DNA of 6,948 bases from NCBI GenBank assembly GCA_031283385.1, contig JAITBW010000039.1:1-6948 (forward strand). Reading direction: 5' to 3'. The position numbers were made by a program, and so were the translations under genes. The notes beneath the pieces were generated by a model. It made no database searches, was not told where the DNA came from, and was given only the letters and a program-made list of their open reading frames with translations. Below, one piece after another: positions 1-5,960 of the stretch (positions are counted from its first letter, which is position 1; the number at the start of each line of letters is the position of its first letter). This DNA is from Nitrososphaerota archaeon. Lineage in GTDB: Archaea; Thermoproteota; Bathyarchaeia; Bathyarchaeales; Bathycorpusculaceae.

Positions 1-790
1 TCATCTTCATCATGAAGAAACCGAAATGTTTAACGCCTTTTTCAAACTCTGTATCTGGTGCTTTTTCTACAAGCTTTTTAGCGATTTTTCCATATTCTGT
101 TGAGCTACCAGTTTTAACAACTATAGCTACAGCAGTGCCGCTGACAACTGATGTGCCCATGAAAAGATAATTATTCCACTCCGTTGTTGCAGGGTCTTTA
201 GTTTTTATTAACGAAGAGGTTTTCTCTACAGGAAAAGATTCACCCGTTAAAGTAGATTGGTTAATAAAGAAATCTTTTGCCGAAATTACACGTGCATCTG
301 CAGGAGTTATATCTCCAGCTGAAAGATAAATTATGTCGCCAAGTACAACATCGTGAACCTTAATCTCTTGCTTTACGCCGTCACGAATTACCGTTGCCGT
401 AATTGTTACAGCTTCTTTAAGCATTTCCGCTGCATTTTCAGCCTTGTGTTCTTGATAGAAATCTAAAACAACACTTAGGAAAACAATTACAAAAATAATT
501 GATGTATTAAGAATTTCACCCATATACCCTGAAATTAATCCTGCTACCATTAGAATGATTACAAGAGGACTTTTGAAATGTAGTAAGAAGTCAACTATTG
601 CGGAGCGTTTACGCTTTTTCGCTAACTCATTTCGTCCATAAATTTCAAGACGTCTTTCAGCTTCTTCAGAATTTAAACCATTTAATGAAGAATCTAGACG
701 AGAAAATATCTCTTCAACAGGTTTACTTAAAATTTCACTTTGTGACAACGGAGGCTGCGCTACTGTAGCATTGTTTTCCTGTTTTTCCAT
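1..790 (-). CDS. mgtA: Magnesium-translocating P-type ATPase (MgtA/MgtB type), N-terminal part, C-terminus beyond window
   Basis: Reading the minus strand from the ATG at 788-790 gives 263 residues with no stop before the window edge. Order seen: a cation-ATPase N-terminal domain (about 20-70, with the NGLNSEEAERRL and YGRNELAKKR patterns), TM1 (about 73-90), TM2 (about 94-112), then the actuator domain with DFYQEHKAENAAEML (110-124), AGDITPADARVI (158-169) and the dephosphorylation loop TGES (182-185) in LTGESFPVEK. The segment TEFEKGVKHFGFFMMKM (247-263) leads into TM3 and points to the Mg-importing IIIB class rather than Ca or heavy-metal pumps; a IIIA proton pump is less likely. The phosphorylated Asp of DKTGT lies outside the window. 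In this family the enzyme brings Mg2+ (or Ni2+) into the cytoplasm using ATP. It is transcribed divergently from the MarR-ABC operon. The start is uncertain: an in-frame TTG at 808 sits 8 nt behind a perfect AGGAGG and may be the true start, adding six residues. Confidence 0.88.
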   Translation of the reverse strand, partial: MEKQENNATVAQPPLSQSEILSKPVEEIFSRLDSSLNGLNSEEAERRLEIYGRNELAKKRKRSAIVDFLLHFKSPLVIILMVAGLISGYMGEILNTSIIFVIVFLSVVLDFYQEHKAENAAEMLKEAVTITATVIRDGVKQEIKVHDVVLGDIIYLSAGDITPADARVISAKDFFINQSTLTGESFPVEKTSSLIKTKDPATTEWNNYLFMGTSVVSGTAVAIVVKTGSSTEYGKIAKKLVEKAPDTEFEKGVKHFGFFMMKM

Positions 791-816
791 AAAATCCTGC
801 CTGCTCAATACAATAG

Positions 817-822
817 CCTCCT
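817..822 (-). promoter_or_regulatory. Shine-Dalgarno AGGAGG for the P-type ATPase, favouring a TTG start
   Basis: On the minus strand AGGAGG is followed after 8 nt by an in-frame TTG (808-806), but lies 26 nt from the ATG at 790. The ATG has only a weaker AGGCAGGA-like stretch ending 4 nt upstream. An in-frame TAG overlaps the upstream side (823-821), so the reading frame cannot begin much earlier. The strong site suggests initiation at the TTG, or at both starts. Confidence 0.6.
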
Positions 823-888
823 ATCTCTGTCACTCTCACACGTATAACATGGAATACACCACTACAGGGACTTAAATTAGTTTCTTTC

Positions 889-903
889 TGAAAATATTTA
901 GAG
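889..903 (-). promoter_or_regulatory. Possible archaeal TATA element for the P-type ATPase gene
   Basis: The minus strand carries TAAATATTTT (900-891), similar to an archaeal TATA box. With the usual spacing of about 25 nt, transcription would start near 870, giving a leader of 60-80 nt. A second candidate is GTTATACG (848-841), closer to the gene. AT-rich intergenic DNA produces such matches by chance, so this is weak. Confidence 0.25.
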
Positions 904-935
904 GCATGTTTTCAGATTTGTTTAGTGCTTACTTG

Positions 936-952
936 CGTGTATACATTACACG
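936..952. repeat. Inverted repeat CGTGTA-N5-TACACG
   Basis: Perfect 6-bp arms (936-941 and 947-952) surround the spacer TACAT. The similarity continues outward as TTG on the left (933-935) and TCAA on the right (953-956) if one base is skipped, so the whole site resembles a roughly 24-bp operator. It lies between the two divergent genes, about 130 bp upstream of the ATPase start and 345 bp upstream of the MarR start. It has no T-run and looks more like a protein-binding site than a terminator. Confidence 0.45.
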
Positions 953-968
953 TCAAATGGTTCATGTT

Positions 969-1017
969 AGTCGACTTAAAGTTATTGCCAACTAATTTTT
1001 TCATTAGTGACTAGTCA
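969..1017. repeat. Cluster of three palindromes built on AGTC/GACT and ACTAAT/ATTAGT
   Basis: Three symmetrical elements lie close together: AGTCGACT (969-976), ACTAAT-N6-ATTAGT (991-1008) and the perfect 10-bp palindrome TGACTAGTCA (1008-1017). The first and last use the same two 4-mers in opposite order, AGTC+GACT against GACT+AGTC, with centres 40 bp apart. The middle and last overlap by one base. Such spacing is typical of paired operator sites but could be chance in AT-rich DNA. Confidence 0.4.
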
Positions 1018-1201
1018 ATCATAAGTAAAATGTGCTAAAGTATGAACAGCGGTATACCAAAGAATGTGTCTATCAAGTTTTATAGGTGAGTTTAAGCGTG
1101 AAAACGGGTAGTGTTTATGACGTGGCAGTTTAGCTGATTAAGGAAATGGTAAACGTGTTGACTTGCTGTCCCTTGTTTGCTGGGTGCCTGTTTGTATGGT
1201 T

Positions 1202-1230
1202 GTATTTTAAAGCAACATAACATTTATTAA
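1202..1230 (+). promoter_or_regulatory. Candidate promoter of the MarR-ABC operon
   Basis: Two TATA-like stretches are present, TATTTTAAA (1202-1210) and ATTTATTAA (1222-1230), the latter behind an A-rich stretch that could serve as a BRE. Expected transcription starts are near 1232 or 1252, leaving a leader of roughly 45-65 nt before the MarR ATG. The positions fit an operon promoter, but only sequence resemblance supports them. Confidence 0.35.
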
Positions 1231-1240
1231 CAGTATTAAT
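1226..1240. promoter_or_regulatory. Candidate MarR operator, palindrome ATTAA-N5-TTAAT
   Basis: ATTAA (1226-1230) and TTAAT (1236-1240) form a perfect inverted repeat around CAGTA. With the central A-T pair next to the middle base, 12 of the 14 non-central positions are symmetrical. Length and AT-richness match sites bound by dimeric MarR repressors, and it overlaps the candidate TATA box and start region about 60 bp upstream of the regulator's own start codon. MarR proteins commonly repress their own operon this way; binding here is inference. Confidence 0.4.
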
Positions 1241-1296
1241 TGTTTCTCACTCAACAATCACGTGATGTGTTGCCAGAAATTGGCGGAGGAGCTGAA

Positions 1297-1797
1297 ATGG
1301 ATCAAATAAAAGAACAGCTTGTACAGCGATCATTAAAACTTAGACATCGAAGCATAATCACTATAGCAGAAATGGATATGGTAACTCAAATAGAGGCGGG
1401 TATTAGTCTGCCCGAATTTTTCCTGCTAAAAAGCACCACAAAAACGGACTCTGAAAGCAGCTTCAACTTTTCAACTATTCAGAATAGCCAGTGCATTTCA
1501 AAATCAGGTGTTTCTAAAATGCTAACATCCCTTGAACAAAAAGGCTATCTTGTAAGGGAGAGAGATAAAAACACTCGACGCAAAATTGTTGTCACTTTAA
1601 CGCCAACTGGCCGTAAAATTATTGAATACTTTGATAGTATCATTGATGATTACCTGACAGAGTACATTAACGCGGCAGGTAAAGACTATTTGGAACAGTT
1701 TTTTGAAATTATCGATCACCTGTTTCAGGTAAACGAAAGGGTCAAGGAAAAAATGAGATACAAACATTTCAAAACTAATCAAATAAAGAAGGAATAA
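1297..1797 (+). CDS. MarR-family winged-helix transcriptional regulator
   Basis: The protein has 166 residues, normal for MarR. Residues 38-48 form the first DNA-binding-domain helix (LPEFFLLKSTT). Residues 56-85 hold the helix-turn-helix, with a recognition helix around SKSGVSKMLTSLEQKGYL. Residues 86-105 form the wing, with the family pattern D90..R94-R95..VTLTPTG. Helical N- and C-terminal segments (1-36, 106-160) would form the dimer interface. The ATG at 1297 is chosen because GGAGGAG (1285-1291) lies 5 nt upstream; the longer frame starting with TTG at 1240 runs through the likely promoter and leader. The stop is 2 nt before the first ABC ATPase, so it is the first gene of the operon and probably its repressor, released when the exported compound binds. 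The ligand cannot be read from the sequence. A single Cys66 lies next to the recognition helix; redox sensing is possible but unsupported. Confidence 0.85.
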   Translation: MDQIKEQLVQRSLKLRHRSIITIAEMDMVTQIEAGISLPEFFLLKSTTKTDSESSFNFSTIQNSQCISKSGVSKMLTSLEQKGYLVRERDKNTRRKIVVTLTPTGRKIIEYFDSIIDDYLTEYINAAGKDYLEQFFEIIDHLFQVNERVKEKMRYKHFKTNQIKKE

Positions 1798-1799
1798 AA

Positions 1800-2735
1800 A
1801 TGTCTATTATACAGGTTGAGCATTTAACGAAAGATTTTGGTCATGACCGTGGCGTTTTTGACGTTTCGTTTACTGTTGAAAAAGGCGAAGTTTATGGCTT
1901 TTTAGGCCCTAATGGTGCTGGAAAAACAACCACTATCCGTCACATCATGGGTTTTTCTCGCCCACAAGTAGGACGCACACTTGTGAACGGCATGAATAGT
2001 TGGGAAAGCTATCATGAAATACAAAAAACCCTTGGCTATTTGCCCGGCGAAATCGCTCTACCCGACTCTCTAACGGGCACTCAATTTATAAAAATGATGG
2101 CTGAACTGCGAAAAATGACCGACATGACATACACAGAGGATCTTATCAAAAAATTTGAGTTGGAACCATCAGGTGAATTAAAGCGTATGTCACTTGGTAT
2201 GAAACGAAAACTCGCTATTGTAACCGCTTTTATGCACGACCCTGCGGTACTTGTCCTTGATGAACCCACTAGTGGTCTTGATCCTGTCATGCAGAACATA
2301 TTTATTGAATTTATTAAGACGGAAAAGAAACGGGGTAAAACAATTCTTCTATCTTCTCACATATTTTCCGAAGTGGATGCTACTTGCGATAAAATTTCCA
2401 TCATAAAAGACGGTCGTATTGTATCATCATTTGTAGCCGATGATTTGCGACATAGTAAAATTAAAACCTTTAAGATAGAATTTACATCTAAAAACGAATT
2501 TGAAAAATTCCAAAAAAATCATTCAAACTTGGAAAAAACTCGAGTTCCTTATGAGCTAGCATCGGTAAAAGAACAAAGGAATCAGGCAAATGTCCATATC
2601 GACGATGCTAATATCAATGAATTTATAGAGTTGATATCTGGTTATAACTTGAAGTTTTTCTCGGAAATTAAATTTTCTCTTGAAGATTATTTCATGAGTT
2701 TTTATGACAAAGAGCGAAAAGTAAACACACTATAG
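1800..2735 (+). CDS. ABC transporter ATP-binding protein, first of two paralogues
   Basis: This 311-residue cytoplasmic ATPase has Walker A GPNGAGKTT (36-44), signature RMSLGMKRK (129-137) in place of LSGGQ, Walker B VLVLDE (150-155, catalytic Glu155), D-loop SGLD (158-161) and switch His187. At the Q-loop the motif is GYLPGE (79-84), so the usual Gln is missing. A C-terminal extension of about 90 residues (from 220, KTFKIEF... to SLEDYFMSFY) resembles the DUF4162-like domain of ABC-2 exporters. The ATG follows AGAAGGA at 1787-1793 with 6 nt spacing and is 2 nt after the MarR stop. It should supply energy to the ABC-2 permease encoded two genes downstream, most likely for export of a toxic compound, peptide or lipid; the substrate is unknown. 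About 98 of the first 187 residues match the next gene's product without gaps (hand count), so the two arose by duplication. Confidence 0.93.
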   Translation: MSIIQVEHLTKDFGHDRGVFDVSFTVEKGEVYGFLGPNGAGKTTTIRHIMGFSRPQVGRTLVNGMNSWESYHEIQKTLGYLPGEIALPDSLTGTQFIKMMAELRKMTDMTYTEDLIKKFELEPSGELKRMSLGMKRKLAIVTAFMHDPAVLVLDEPTSGLDPVMQNIFIEFIKTEKKRGKTILLSSHIFSEVDATCDKISIIKDGRIVSSFVADDLRHSKIKTFKIEFTSKNEFEKFQKNHSNLEKTRVPYELASVKEQRNQANVHIDDANINEFIELISGYNLKFFSEIKFSLEDYFMSFYDKERKVNTL

Positions 2736-2751
2736 AGGAGACAAAATCACA

Positions 2752-3657
2752 ATGCCGTTAATTGAAATAAAAAATTTAACAAAAGATTATGGCGATGGAC
2801 GCGGTATATTTGATGTCAATTTGGAAATTGAAAAAGGCGAGGTATTTGGTTTTGTAGGCACTAATGGCGCTGGAAAAACTACTACTATTCGTCACTTGAT
2901 GGGTTTTTTGAAACCTCAGCGTGGTAGTGCTGTTATAAATGGACTTGACTGTTGGAAAGATTCAGCAGAAATAAAAAAACTGGTTGGATACATACCTGGC
3001 GAAATCGCTTTTCCTGATGCACCTACTGGGACAGATTTTCTTAAATGGCAAGCAGATTTACTTGAAGTCAAAGACATGTCTTACGCAGACCATATCACTG
3101 AACGACTTCAGCTTGACTTAACTGCAAAATTAAGTCGCATGTCAAAAGGTATGAAACAAAAAACGGCTGTTGTCGCCGCTTTTATGGGAGACCGCGAAAT
3201 TTTGATTCTTGATGAGCCTACAACTGGACTTGATCCTTTAATGCGGGTTAGATTTATAGACATTTTAAATGAAGAAAAGAAAAAAGGGAAGACAATTTTC
3301 ATGTCAACACATGTATTTGATGAAGTTGAGGATACATGTGATAAAGTCGCACTCATTAAGGATGGAAAAATCTTTGATGTTAAATCTACAAAAGAGATAA
3401 GACACAACGAAAATAAAACATATAAAATAGAGTTTATCTCAAAGCAAGATTACAAACAATTTACAGCCTTAGATTTTAGTTTCGAAGAAAAGAAGGAGAA
3501 ACAAAATCAAGTGATAGTCAATGTTTGTGATACTGATATTAACACTTTCCTAAGTGTCCTGAAAGGATACAAAATAAAATTCATAACTGAAATTAAATAC
3601 ACTCTTGAAAAATATTTTAACAGCGTATATAAGGAGAGACAAAACAATGTTCAATAA
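2752..3657 (+). CDS. ABC transporter ATP-binding protein, second of two paralogues
   Basis: The 301-residue protein carries Walker A GTNGAGKTT (36-44, Thr37 where Pro is usual), Q-loop region GYIPGE (79-84, Gln absent), signature RMSKGMKQK (129-137), Walker B ILILDE (150-155, Glu155 present), D-loop TGLD (158-161) and His187. Every motif has the same residue number as in the preceding ATPase. Its C-terminal part (about 217-301) repeats the pattern KTYKIEF...DINTFLSVLKGYKIKF...TLEKYFNSVY. Catalytic residues are intact in both proteins, so both sites of a heterodimer could hydrolyse ATP. The gene starts 16 nt after its neighbour, behind GAGGAG at 2735-2740. Its last 11 nt overlap the permease start, and the permease ribosome-binding site lies inside its coding sequence, which suggests translational coupling. 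Confidence 0.93.
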   Translation: MPLIEIKNLTKDYGDGRGIFDVNLEIEKGEVFGFVGTNGAGKTTTIRHLMGFLKPQRGSAVINGLDCWKDSAEIKKLVGYIPGEIAFPDAPTGTDFLKWQADLLEVKDMSYADHITERLQLDLTAKLSRMSKGMKQKTAVVAAFMGDREILILDEPTTGLDPLMRVRFIDILNEEKKKGKTIFMSTHVFDEVEDTCDKVALIKDGKIFDVKSTKEIRHNENKTYKIEFISKQDYKQFTALDFSFEEKKEKQNQVIVNVCDTDINTFLSVLKGYKIKFITEIKYTLEKYFNSVYKERQNNVQ

Positions 3658-4945
3658 AACAATCTTTAAACAAACATTCAAATCAAATTACAAATTGTGG
3701 CTGATTTTTACGGCAACACTATGTGCAATGTTGATTTTAATCATCTCACGATTTGATCCTATAAAAATCAATAGCATGGTAGACATGTTTATGAGTGCAT
3801 TTGGAGACGTAATAGGCGATGCACTTAGCGGTATTGGCATTATATCATTAAACAACATGCTATCTGGCACCTTCTATGGAATGCTCGCTATTGTACTACC
3901 CGTCATTTTTGTTGTCCTTACAGCAAATGGTCTAATCGCCACACAGGTAGACAAGGGCTCAATGGCATATACATTATCAACACCAATTAAGAGAAGAACT
4001 GTTGCAGCAACAAAGGGCACCTATCTTATCACAGCTGTCTTATGCATGTTCCTAGTAGTTAGTCTCGTAGGACTCGCAACCGTACAAGTAACACAAGGAA
4101 ACGTCTTTGGCACAGCATACACCGCAGATGTTAAAGATGTATCAAAAGAATTCGGCTGGGATAAGGCAACAGTAGCAAATGACTTAACTATAATTCTAGA
4201 AAACTCTGCAGCCGTTACAAAAGGCGCTGAAGCTAGAAAAATCGACGAAGACGTTTATAGACTCTATCTACAACAAAAAATCGAAAACAACACCAGCACA
4301 AATCAAAATACCATGACACCCGAGGAAATGATGGAATTCCAACAAAAATTTCTAGCAGGCATTACAGCAGCCGCAGAAGTACTCGACACAAATGTTGCCG
4401 GCTTAACAGCTAACTTGGCAAAAATCAAAAATAACGCACTAGCCTTAGAAGCCGCAGCCATAGCCGCCAATTTAGTTCCCAAAGAAACCTTAGCCTTAGC
4501 ACCAAATGAAGAAGTAGCTCTTGAAATGCAAAAGACCGCTTTTGTAGGCGTTATCAATGCACAACTGGTCTCAAAACAGTTTATGCTTGATGAAGGTTTG
4601 AATTTTAGCGTTCAAGATTACCTTACATTGAACCTTGGTGCTGTTCTTTTAATTTTCGCTACTAGCGGCATTGCGTTCTTCTGCTCATGTCTATTCAATT
4701 CAGCAAACAATTCCCTAGCACTTGGCGCAGGAATACCTGTTGCTTTCTATCTGTTCCAAATGATGAGTGGATTCGGCGAAGGTTTAGAGTTCCTCAAATA
4801 TTTCTCAATGAACACACTCTATGACCCACGCGCTATAGTATCCGGTGGCACTTTCTGGTTACAATTCATCGTACTCGGAATTATCGGCGTAGTGCTTTAC
4901 ATATTAGCCGTAAAAGTCTTCAAAGAAAAAGACTTACCACTATAA
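3647..4945 (+). CDS. ABC-2 type transporter permease with large extracytoplasmic insert
   Basis: The 432-residue membrane protein has six predicted spans: about 17-34, 77-97, 125-148, 326-348, 355-373 and 403-425. Between spans 2 and 3 is the cytoplasmic VDKGSMAYTLSTPIKRR (101-117), the coupling segment typical of ABC-2 permeases. Spans 3 and 4 are separated by about 175 residues (150-323) that are polar, Ala-rich and helical-looking, for example in 238-275. The C-terminus is cytoplasmic and ends KEKDLPL, a tail I associate with this permease group. The ATG at 3647 is chosen because AAGGAGA (3631-3637) lies 9 nt upstream; the in-frame ATG at 3605 has no such site and would add 14 residues deep inside the ATPase gene. 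As the only permease in the operon it would form a homodimer driven by the two ATPases. The topology suggests an exporter, with the substrate unknown. Confidence 0.9.
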   Translation: MFNKTIFKQTFKSNYKLWLIFTATLCAMLILIISRFDPIKINSMVDMFMSAFGDVIGDALSGIGIISLNNMLSGTFYGMLAIVLPVIFVVLTANGLIATQVDKGSMAYTLSTPIKRRTVAATKGTYLITAVLCMFLVVSLVGLATVQVTQGNVFGTAYTADVKDVSKEFGWDKATVANDLTIILENSAAVTKGAEARKIDEDVYRLYLQQKIENNTSTNQNTMTPEEMMEFQQKFLAGITAAAEVLDTNVAGLTANLAKIKNNALALEAAAIAANLVPKETLALAPNEEVALEMQKTAFVGVINAQLVSKQFMLDEGLNFSVQDYLTLNLGAVLLIFATSGIAFFCSCLFNSANNSLALGAGIPVAFYLFQMMSGFGEGLEFLKYFSMNTLYDPRAIVSGGTFWLQFIVLGIIGVVLYILAVKVFKEKDLPL

Positions 4946-4952
4946 CCAACTA

Positions 4953-4997
4953 TGTTAAACGCCACCAAAATGGCACATTTAACACACATTCTTTTTT
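4953..4997 (+). terminator. Stem-loop with T-run ending the MarR-ABC operon
   Basis: TGTTAAA (4953-4959) pairs with TTTAACA (4978-4984), and GCCA (4961-4964) pairs with TGGC (4971-4974). The two helices are separated by a 1x3 internal loop and close a CCAAAA hexaloop. A run of six T follows at 4992-4997, 7 nt after the stem. It begins 8 nt after the permease stop. The layout fits transcript ending; in archaea the U-run alone may be the key signal. Confidence 0.65.
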
Positions 4998-5108
4998 AGC
5001 ACTTATTAACACATAAACTGCCAAAAGTTGCAAACAAAAACATGTGCCCATAGATAGCGGCAAACAAAACGGGTCATCTTTTTATAAACAAATTTAGAAA
5101 TTTTGAAT

Positions 5109-5185
5109 GTACACATTTTGGTAAGTGTAAAAACGGATACCCATACGATTTTACCTAAGTTGTATATTGCTATGGTACACATTTT
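5109..5185. repeat. Two direct copies of GTACACATTTT upstream of the surface-protein genes
   Basis: Identical 11-mers occur at 5109-5119 and 5175-5185, 66 bp apart start to start. They lie 59-135 bp upstream of the first surface-protein start codon. They may be repeated activator or repressor sites, or traces of a small duplication. Confidence 0.5.
5127..5154. repeat. Inverted repeat GTAAAAACG-N10-CGATTTTAC
   Basis: Nine-base arms at 5127-5135 and 5146-5154 pair with one mismatch around a 10-nt spacer. It sits between the two GTACACATTTT copies. No T-run follows on the plus strand, so an operator is as likely as a terminator. Confidence 0.35.
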
Positions 5186-5210
5186 TGACTGGTTATGCTT
5201 GTTTGGAATA

Positions 5211-5222
5211 ACCTTTTTAATC
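5211..5222 (+). promoter_or_regulatory. Candidate promoter of the surface-protein pair
   Basis: TTTTTAAT (5214-5221), preceded by AATAACC, is placed so that a start 25-26 nt downstream of its centre would fall at or next to the ATG at 5244, giving a leaderless or near-leaderless transcript as is common in archaea. This would fit the poor ribosome-binding site there (only AAAGGG at 5233-5238). TTGTATATTG at 5160-5169 is the alternative and would give a leader of about 55 nt. Confidence 0.3.
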
Positions 5223-5243
5223 TACCACAGGTAAAGGGTTTGC

Positions 5244-5960
5244 ATGCGTAAATGTACTGTTTTACTGTTGATTACGGTTTTGGTGGTGTCAGGTCTTATT
5301 GTACACGCTGTTCCATCTGTGACTGCGCAAGCAGGATACAAACCATCTGTGCCGCAATTCAGTGTTGAACCAGTCTTCATTGGAGAACTTGTTGATACCA
5401 TATTTGTTACAATAGAAAATCAGCCCTTTACATCATACAAGGATGTATATGGTTATGAGTATAAACTATTTTACCGTGTTCAGATTCGTCTTGAGGGTGA
5501 ACAAAACTGGAGACCTTTATTTGGTGATTTTCAGTCAGATTCTCAATATACTTCTTTGGGACTTGCTAAATATGGCGTATTGGATCTTGGTCTTAATTCA
5601 TTACCAACTGGTTCCCAGTTGGACTTTAGAGTCATAGCAGAAATAGAATATTATAGCGGATCTACATATGTACTTGAGGCGTCAAGTGGTTGGAGTGATG
5701 TACATACAATCACCCTATCTGATGAGGCTGCTTCGTTTCCGCCTTCGCAAACAGTAACGTATCCACCTGTAACATCTAATGGCGGTAATAGTCAGCCGCA
5801 ATATTCTGGTCAGACGCAGTTGTCAAAGGGTATATTTTCTAACTCGTTTGTTCTGTTTGGTGCTGTGGCTCTTTTTACAGGTGTTGTCCTAGCTGTGGTG
5901 TTAGTGTTTTTTAGACGTCAACCAAAATCTCAATGTCAGGAGAAGGATTTGTATGTGTAG
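5244..5960 (+). CDS. Secreted, C-terminally membrane-anchored surface protein (FN3-like ectodomain), intact copy
   Basis: The 238-residue product starts with a Sec signal peptide (1-30: MRKC, hydrophobic TVLLLITVLVVSGLIV, probable cleavage after TAQA). It continues with a beta-rich ectodomain (about 34-158) with the patterns PSVPQFSV (34-41), VTIENQPFTSY (55-65), YKLFYRVQIR (73-82), SDSQYTS (98-104) and QLDFRVIAEI (125-134), ending SSGWSDVHTITL (147-158). The last strands resemble a fibronectin type III or Ig-like fold. A Pro/Ser/Thr/Gln-rich stalk (165-195), one membrane span (200-223) and RRQPK follow, so the protein is anchored with its bulk outside. I know no function; a surface or adhesive role is inference. 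It overlaps the next gene, a clear paralogue, by 8 nt, and that gene's AGGAGAAGGA site is inside this one. Compared with the paralogue it lacks about 30 residues after residue 43. Confidence 0.8.
   Translation: MRKCTVLLLITVLVVSGLIVHAVPSVTAQAGYKPSVPQFSVEPVFIGELVDTIFVTIENQPFTSYKDVYGYEYKLFYRVQIRLEGEQNWRPLFGDFQSDSQYTSLGLAKYGVLDLGLNSLPTGSQLDFRVIAEIEYYSGSTYVLEASSGWSDVHTITLSDEAASFPPSQTVTYPPVTSNGGNSQPQYSGQTQLSKGIFSNSFVLFGAVALFTGVVLAVVLVFFRRQPKSQCQEKDLYV

Larger units (their letters stand above)
809..1296. other. Divergent intergenic region without a supported gene
   Basis: This stretch separates the minus-strand ATPase from the plus-strand MarR operon. I see only very short open frames, none with a well-spaced ribosome-binding site; the longest noted is a 24-codon hydrophobic frame at 1146-1220. 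It contains a cluster of short palindromes (936-952, 969-976, 991-1008, 1008-1017) and candidate promoters at both ends. About 490 bp is long compared with the tight spacing in the downstream operon, so it may hold several regulator sites or the decayed remains of a gene. Confidence 0.6.
4998..5243. other. Intergenic region between ABC operon and surface-protein genes
   Basis: No open frame with a ribosome-binding site is visible here. It contains a pair of 11-bp direct repeats, a hairpin between them and several TATA-like sequences (TTTATAAA at 5081-5088, TTGTATATTG at 5160-5169, TTTTTAAT at 5214-5221). It probably holds the promoter of the downstream surface-protein pair. Confidence 0.55.

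Noticed and set aside
1146..1220. 24-codon hydrophobic, Cys-containing open frame starting MVNVLTCCPLF
   Set aside because: AAGGAA abuts the ATG directly, too close for a working ribosome-binding site, and the frame ends in the candidate promoter region. Length is within chance expectation.
1240..1296. N-terminal extension of the MarR protein from a TTG at 1240
   Set aside because: GGAGGAG 5 nt before the ATG at 1297 marks a better start. The extension reads through likely leader sequence and adds nothing resembling the family.
809..1296. CRISPR array, tRNA or other structured RNA in the long intergenic region
   Set aside because: No regularly spaced repeats and no cloverleaf with TPsiC-like sequence were found by eye on either strand; only short palindromes are present.
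3605..3646. Earlier ATG for the permease
   Set aside because: It lies 53 nt inside the second ATPase gene with no good ribosome-binding site, while the ATG at 3647 has AAGGAGA at ideal spacing and gives a normal permease N-terminus.
4303..4557. 84-codon minus-strand open frame opposite the permease insert
   Set aside because: It mirrors the Ala-rich coding region of the permease and has no sign of its own promoter or ribosome-binding site.
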